From Candidatus Sumerlaeota bacterium (GTDB lineage: Bacteria; UBP6; UBA1177): a stretch of DNA of 17,837 bases. Position numbers and translations under genes: made by a program. Positions 14,076 through 17,837 of this stretch are shown one piece after another (the stretch's first letter is position 1; each line of letters starts with the position of its first letter). The notes beneath the pieces are model-generated. The model was not told where the DNA came from. It did no database searches and was given only the letters and a program-made list of their open reading frames with translations. The DNA is taken from the NCBI GenBank assembly GCA_007136595.1, contig SLGQ01000180.1, positions 1 to 17,837 of the forward strand. Reading direction: 5' to 3'.

Positions 14076-16622
14076 ATGAGCTACAAACCGTCTGAAATTG
14101 AACCTAAATGGCAGAAAAAGTGGCAGGATCAAAAAACATTCAAATATGTTGGAAAACAAAGTGGAAAAAAGAAATATTATATTCTTGAGATGTTTCCCTA
14201 TCCTTCAGGAAAACTTCACATGGGGCATGTCCGGAATTACTCTATAGGAGATGTGGTCGCAAGATATCATTTCAGAAAAGGGTATGATGTCCTTCATCCG
14301 ATGGGATGGGATGCTTTTGGCCTTCCTGCCGAAAATGCGGCAATTGAAAACAATATCCCCCCTGCAAAATGGACATATTCAAACATCGAAGCGATGAGGG
14401 AAAGATTCGGTCAACTGGGATTCAGTTATGACTGGGATAGAGAAATCGCAACATGTTCACCGGATTACTACAGGTGGGAACAGCGGTTTTTCATTGAAAT
14501 GTTCAACAAGGACCTTGTTTATAAAAAGAAAAGTGAAGTGAACTGGTGTCCTCAGTGCAATACTGTTCTTGCAAATGAACAGGTTGAAGACGGGACATGT
14601 TGGAGACATGGGACACCCGTTACGAAAAAGAAAATTGAGCAGTGGTACTTTAAAATAACAGATTATGCTAAGGAATTGCTTGAATCTCTTGATGATATGC
14701 CGGGATGGCCCGACCATGTTAAAGAGATGCAGAGAAACTGGATAGGGAGGAGTGAAGGGACATACATAGATTTCAAAATGGAGAACAGTGAAGAAAAACT
14801 GACAGTCTTTACTACTAGACCCGATACTTTAATGGGTGTAACTTTTGCAAGTATGGCTGTTGAACATCCGATGGCTTCTTTAATTGTAGAGCAGTCGCAA
14901 AATAAAGAAGAAATGGAATCTTTTGTAAAAGAAGTTAAAAAACTCCATGAAAATGTGAGGGATGATTCTTACGAAAAGAAAGGTGTATTTACAGGAAAAT
15001 ATTTGATACACCCTTTAACGGGAGAGAAAATCCCGCTATATTTTGCAAATTTTGTTCTTGCCGATTACGGAACCGGTGTGGTAATGGCAGTTCCTGCCCA
15101 CGATCAGAGGGACTTTGAGTTTGCACAGAAATATGAGCTTCCTCTAAAAGTTGTAATAAAACCTGTTGACAGTGAATTGCCTGAAATTCTTTCAGAGGCT
15201 TATACTGAGCCCGGAATAATGGTCAACAGCGGACAGTTTGACGGTCTTGGATCGGAAGAAGGTAAAAAAGCGGTGAGCAATGCTCTTGTAGAAAAAGATC
15301 TTGGTAAAACAGGTATCAATTACAGGCTCAGAGACTGGGGAATAAGCCGTCAAAGATTCTGGGGTACACCTGTTCCCATGATAAACTGTGAAAAGTGTGG
15401 AACAGTACCTGAAAAGATAGAGAATCTCCCTGTTAAACTTCCTGAAGATGTTAGTTTTACGGGTGCTACAAGTCCGCTGAAAAATATGAAAGATTTTTAT
15501 GAAACTGATTGCCCTGTCTGTGGTGGGAAAGCGGTAAGAGAAACGGATACAATGGACACTTTTGTAGAAAGTTCCTGGTATCACATGAAATATTGCGATC
15601 CTCACAGCACAGATGAGCCTTTTTCCAAGGAGGAAACAGATCACTCAATGCCTGTTGATAAATATATCGGGGGTGTTGAACATGCTGTTATGCATCTTCT
15701 TTATACAAGGTTTTTCACTAAAGTGCTTTGTGATCTCGGTTATATTTCTTTCAGAGAGCCTGTGAAAGATCTTCTTACCCAGGGGATGGTTTGCATGGAA
15801 ACCTACTCTGTGGATGGTGACTACCTTTATCCTGAAGAAGTTTCTTTTGAAAACGGGAAATATTTTCATGTTCCAAGCGGCAGAGAGGTTGCTGTAGGAA
15901 GAGTTGAAAAAATGAGTAAATCAAAAAAGAATGTGGTAGATCCGGTTAAACTCATCGGCAAATACGGTGCAGATACTGCAAGGTTGTTCGTACTTTTTGC
16001 CGCCCCTCCTGAAAAAGATCTTGAATGGTCGGAAGAAGGTGTTGAAGGGTGCAGCAGATTTCTTAACAGGGTCTGGAACATTGTAAGTTCCAACATTGAC
16101 CTTATAAAAAACGGGGGAGATATAGTTCAGCCTGTAACGGAAGGTCGTGATCTCTGGTCTAAAACACATGAAACAATAAAAAAAGTAAGTGAGGAAATTG
16201 AAAGACTTCACTTCAATACGGCAATAAGTTCAATAATGGAGCTGGTCAACGCATCTTACAAGTTCAAACCTTCAACTGAGCAGGAAAAAGCTGTTTTTAA
16301 AGAAGCGTTGCAAACAATAATTTTTGTTCTGGAACCGTTTGCACCCCACATTTCTGAAGAGCTTGCAGAATTATGCGGTTTGCCGGAGATATCTTCCATT
16401 AAAATGCCGGAAGTGTGTCAACAGGCGCTTGAAAAAGATGAGATTTTGATAGTTGTTCAGGTGAACGGCAAAGTTAGAGACAGATTGATGCTTCCGTCGG
16501 ATATAAGCAGCGAAGATGTTGAAAAAGAAGTAAGGTCCAGAGACTATTCAAAATTCCTTAAAAGTGGTGAGATAAGAAAGGTTATTTATGTTCCCGGTAA
16601 ACTTGTAAATGTTGTTGGTTAA
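14076..16622 (+). CDS. leuS: Leucyl-tRNA synthetase
   Basis: This 848-residue class I synthetase charges tRNA-Leu; E. coli LeuS is 860 aa. The HIGH box is HMGH (48-51) in FPYPSGKLHMGHVRNYSIGDV, and the KMSKS loop lies at 612-616 followed by KNVVDP. The CP1 editing domain carries TTRPDTLMG and later VPAHDQRDFEFA. Zinc-site-like cysteines occur in WCPQCNTVL and TCWRHGTPV, and again in CEKCGTVP and DCPVCGG. The C-terminus ends in the usual small domain (VQVNGKVRDRL). CGGAGG lies 6 nt before the ATG. No T-box fits in the 20-nt gap upstream, so expression should depend on the operon promoter. Confidence 0.98.
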   Translation: MSYKPSEIEPKWQKKWQDQKTFKYVGKQSGKKKYYILEMFPYPSGKLHMGHVRNYSIGDVVARYHFRKGYDVLHPMGWDAFGLPAENAAIENNIPPAKWTYSNIEAMRERFGQLGFSYDWDREIATCSPDYYRWEQRFFIEMFNKDLVYKKKSEVNWCPQCNTVLANEQVEDGTCWRHGTPVTKKKIEQWYFKITDYAKELLESLDDMPGWPDHVKEMQRNWIGRSEGTYIDFKMENSEEKLTVFTTRPDTLMGVTFASMAVEHPMASLIVEQSQNKEEMESFVKEVKKLHENVRDDSYEKKGVFTGKYLIHPLTGEKIPLYFANFVLADYGTGVVMAVPAHDQRDFEFAQKYELPLKVVIKPVDSELPEILSEAYTEPGIMVNSGQFDGLGSEEGKKAVSNALVEKDLGKTGINYRLRDWGISRQRFWGTPVPMINCEKCGTVPEKIENLPVKLPEDVSFTGATSPLKNMKDFYETDCPVCGGKAVRETDTMDTFVESSWYHMKYCDPHSTDEPFSKEETDHSMPVDKYIGGVEHAVMHLLYTRFFTKVLCDLGYISFREPVKDLLTQGMVCMETYSVDGDYLYPEEVSFENGKYFHVPSGREVAVGRVEKMSKSKKNVVDPVKLIGKYGADTARLFVLFAAPPEKDLEWSEEGVEGCSRFLNRVWNIVSSNIDLIKNGGDIVQPVTEGRDLWSKTHETIKKVSEEIERLHFNTAISSIMELVNASYKFKPSTEQEKAVFKEALQTIIFVLEPFAPHISEELAELCGLPEISSIKMPEVCQQALEKDEILIVVQVNGKVRDRLMLPSDISSEDVEKEVRSRDYSKFLKSGEIRKVIYVPGKLVNVVG

Positions 16623-16625
16623 AAT

Positions 16626-17645
16626 ATGAAGCAGTATCCTCCTTCGATCAAAGATATTATAGATTTTGATAAAACAGGAGGGATATTCTTTGTTCATTCT
16701 GTTGAAAGGTTCGTCATAAAATCAATGAAAGAAGAGTTGAAGAGCTCTTTTAACAAAGATTGTGGTACAGAGGTAATATTTTATGATGCAGATGATTCCA
16801 AAGATGCTGTTGCAAATGCTGTAAATGCGTCAAAAGAAATCGGTTTTTTCTGCTCGAGAAAGATCATTGTTCTTGAACTTGCAGATAAAATGAATGATAA
16901 GAGCAGGGAACTGATAGAAAACTATATGGACAGTTTTGAAACAAATAACCACCTTGTAATTTTTGTTTCAGAAATTGATAAGAGAACAAAGTTTTATAAG
17001 AATCTTCAGAAGTTAAGTTCCATCTATTTCCCTGTCGCTCCTCCTTCTCCTGCACAACTGAGCCTCTTTGTCCGGGATCAGTTCGAACCCTTGAAAGCTG
17101 ATGAAAGGCTGGTCAGATTTTTTACACTTCCTGAAAACAGCGATCTTTTTTATATCTCTACAGAAATTGAAAAACTGAAAATCTATGCCATGAGCAAAAA
17201 CATTACTGAAATAAAGTGGGATTTTGCTGAACAGATGATAAATGGACTCAGTGAACAGGTTATATTCAGAATAATGGATATGCTTATTTCAGATCAAAAG
17301 TCGAAAGCGATAGATCTGTATCGTGAAACTTTGAACCTTGAAGGGGAATATAAAGTCAATCCCTTACTTATATCAATGTTTTTCAAACATTTCAAAACCT
17401 TGATGAAAGGGAGGATCCTTCTTCGGGAGAGGAAAACTGCTGAATTTTCGGCATACCTTTCTCAAAACCGGATGTTCTATCTTAAAAGAGATGCCTCCCG
17501 GATCGTTTCTGAAACAAAGAACATTAAAGTTATCACGGCACTTAGAGAACTTGCTGAAATAGAGCTTGGAATGAAAGGAGTCTATGAAATAAAAAGATCT
17601 GAAACAAGTGCCGAAATTGAACAATTCATGGTGAAATTCTTCTGA
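16626..17645 (+). CDS. holA: DNA polymerase III delta subunit
   Basis: This 339-residue protein matches the clamp-loader delta subunit in length and layout. It has an N-terminal AAA-like half with a degenerate nucleotide site (no Walker A), the strand-rich FFCSRKIIVLELADK and HLVIFVSEIDKRTKFYK, then FYISTEIEKLKIYA, a hallmark of the family, and a helical collar domain (about 215-339) with the pattern around DQKSKAIDLYRETLNLEGEYKVNPLLISMFFKHFKTLMKGR. Delta opens the beta clamp for loading. It begins 3 nt after leuS and lacks a strong ribosome-binding site, so it is probably translationally coupled. In E. coli leuS and holA are also neighbours, with lptE between them; here lptE is absent. Confidence 0.85.
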   Translation: MKQYPPSIKDIIDFDKTGGIFFVHSVERFVIKSMKEELKSSFNKDCGTEVIFYDADDSKDAVANAVNASKEIGFFCSRKIIVLELADKMNDKSRELIENYMDSFETNNHLVIFVSEIDKRTKFYKNLQKLSSIYFPVAPPSPAQLSLFVRDQFEPLKADERLVRFFTLPENSDLFYISTEIEKLKIYAMSKNITEIKWDFAEQMINGLSEQVIFRIMDMLISDQKSKAIDLYRETLNLEGEYKVNPLLISMFFKHFKTLMKGRILLRERKTAEFSAYLSQNRMFYLKRDASRIVSETKNIKVITALRELAEIELGMKGVYEIKRSETSAEIEQFMVKFF

Positions 17646-17680
17646 GGTTTTCCGGTAAACTGATCGTCTCCCATTTTAAT

Positions 17681-17709
17681 TTGACTTTATCCGGACATAA
17701 CTATATAAA
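17681..17709 (+). promoter_or_regulatory. Strong sigma70-like promoter of the B12 riboswitch transcript
   Basis: TTGACT at 17681-17686, a 17-nt spacer and TATAAA at 17704-17709 predict a start near 17716, just ahead of the riboswitch. No terminator is seen between holA and this promoter, so upstream transcription may also enter. Confidence 0.75.
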
Positions 17710-17713
17710 CGGT

Positions 17714-17837
17714 AACTGAACTGTCTGTTCCCTGCGGAAATCCGGTGAAAATCCGGTGCTGTCCCGCAACTGTAAGGCAATTGTGCCAAGCCAGATACGC
17801 AAAACAGACTTGTAATGAGTACCCCGTGGAGGGAAAA
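17714..17837 (+). ncRNA. Cobalamin (B12) riboswitch
   Basis: The conserved core is clear: CGGAAATCCGGTGAAAATCC (17735-17754), GCTGTCCCGCAACTGTAAGG (17758-17777) and the B12-box end AAGCCAGATACGC (17788-17800). GTCTGTT (17723-17729) pairs with AACAGAC (17803-17809) to close the main domain. GGCA and GCC around 17776-17788 form an internal hairpin. The last bases (CCCCGTGGAGGGAAAA) probably belong to the 3' helix that can pair with TTCCC at 17728-17732, and the expression platform may be cut by the window end. These RNAs shut off expression when adenosyl- or related cobalamin is bound. The controlled gene, beyond the window, is likely a B12 uptake or synthesis gene or a B12-independent isoenzyme. 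Confidence 0.93.

Noticed and set aside
15192..15644. Long open frame on the minus strand inside leuS
   Set aside because: It is wholly antisense to a conserved synthetase gene, lacks a ribosome-binding site and encodes a Phe/Ile-rich low-information product.
17650..17695. TCCGG/CCGGA inverted repeat as terminator of holA
   Set aside because: The loop is over 20 nt, the stem has a bulge, no T-tract follows, and the right arm lies within the promoter spacer of the riboswitch transcript.

Overview
The window reads as chromosomal DNA of an AT-rich, probably diderm, anaerobic bacterium. The evidence is a ferredoxin-dependent 2-oxoacid oxidoreductase, a tryptophanase, an NADP-type glutamate dehydrogenase, an NtrC-like response regulator, strong Shine-Dalgarno sequences and sigma70-like promoters. 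The phylum cannot be fixed from this sequence. An amino-acid-fermenting lineage (Deferribacterota, Desulfobacterota or an FCB-type candidate phylum) would fit, but that is a guess.

Left edge (1-520). The 5' part of a hicA-type toxin gene runs off the left end on the minus strand, behind a 20-bp near-palindrome and a TTGACA element that look like an autoregulated operator-promoter. A gene-free stretch with several inverted repeats follows.

Signalling operon (521-3787, plus strand). A soluble GAF-type histidine kinase, an NtrC-like response regulator and a 70-residue four-cysteine protein are encoded by overlapping genes. The response regulator keeps its phospho-acceptor, Walker motifs and Fis-type HTH but has lost the GAFTGA loop that contacts sigma54.

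Amino-acid catabolism block (3839-10606, minus strand). In transcription order it holds a fused indolepyruvate ferredoxin oxidoreductase (iorAB), tryptophanase (tnaA) and a RidA deaminase, all closely spaced, then a TetR regulator, then glutamate dehydrogenase with its own promoter and a bidirectionally placed but minus-oriented terminator. The genes make sense together. TnaA splits tryptophan to indole, and the 2-aminoacrylate it can release is cleared by RidA. Aryl-pyruvates made by transamination are oxidised by IorAB to aryl-acetyl-CoA and reduced ferredoxin. Gdh interconverts glutamate and 2-oxoglutarate for transamination. The ior leader is about 165 nt long, carries two stem-loops and a possible 21-codon upstream ORF, and may be a regulatory leader.

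Housekeeping operon (10655-17645, plus strand). A soluble PlsC/GPAT-like acyltransferase, an unrecognised one-TM TPR-type protein, leucyl-tRNA synthetase and DNA polymerase III delta subunit follow one promoter with overlaps or very small gaps.

Right edge (17681-17837, plus strand). A strong promoter drives a cobalamin (B12) riboswitch whose regulated gene lies beyond the window.
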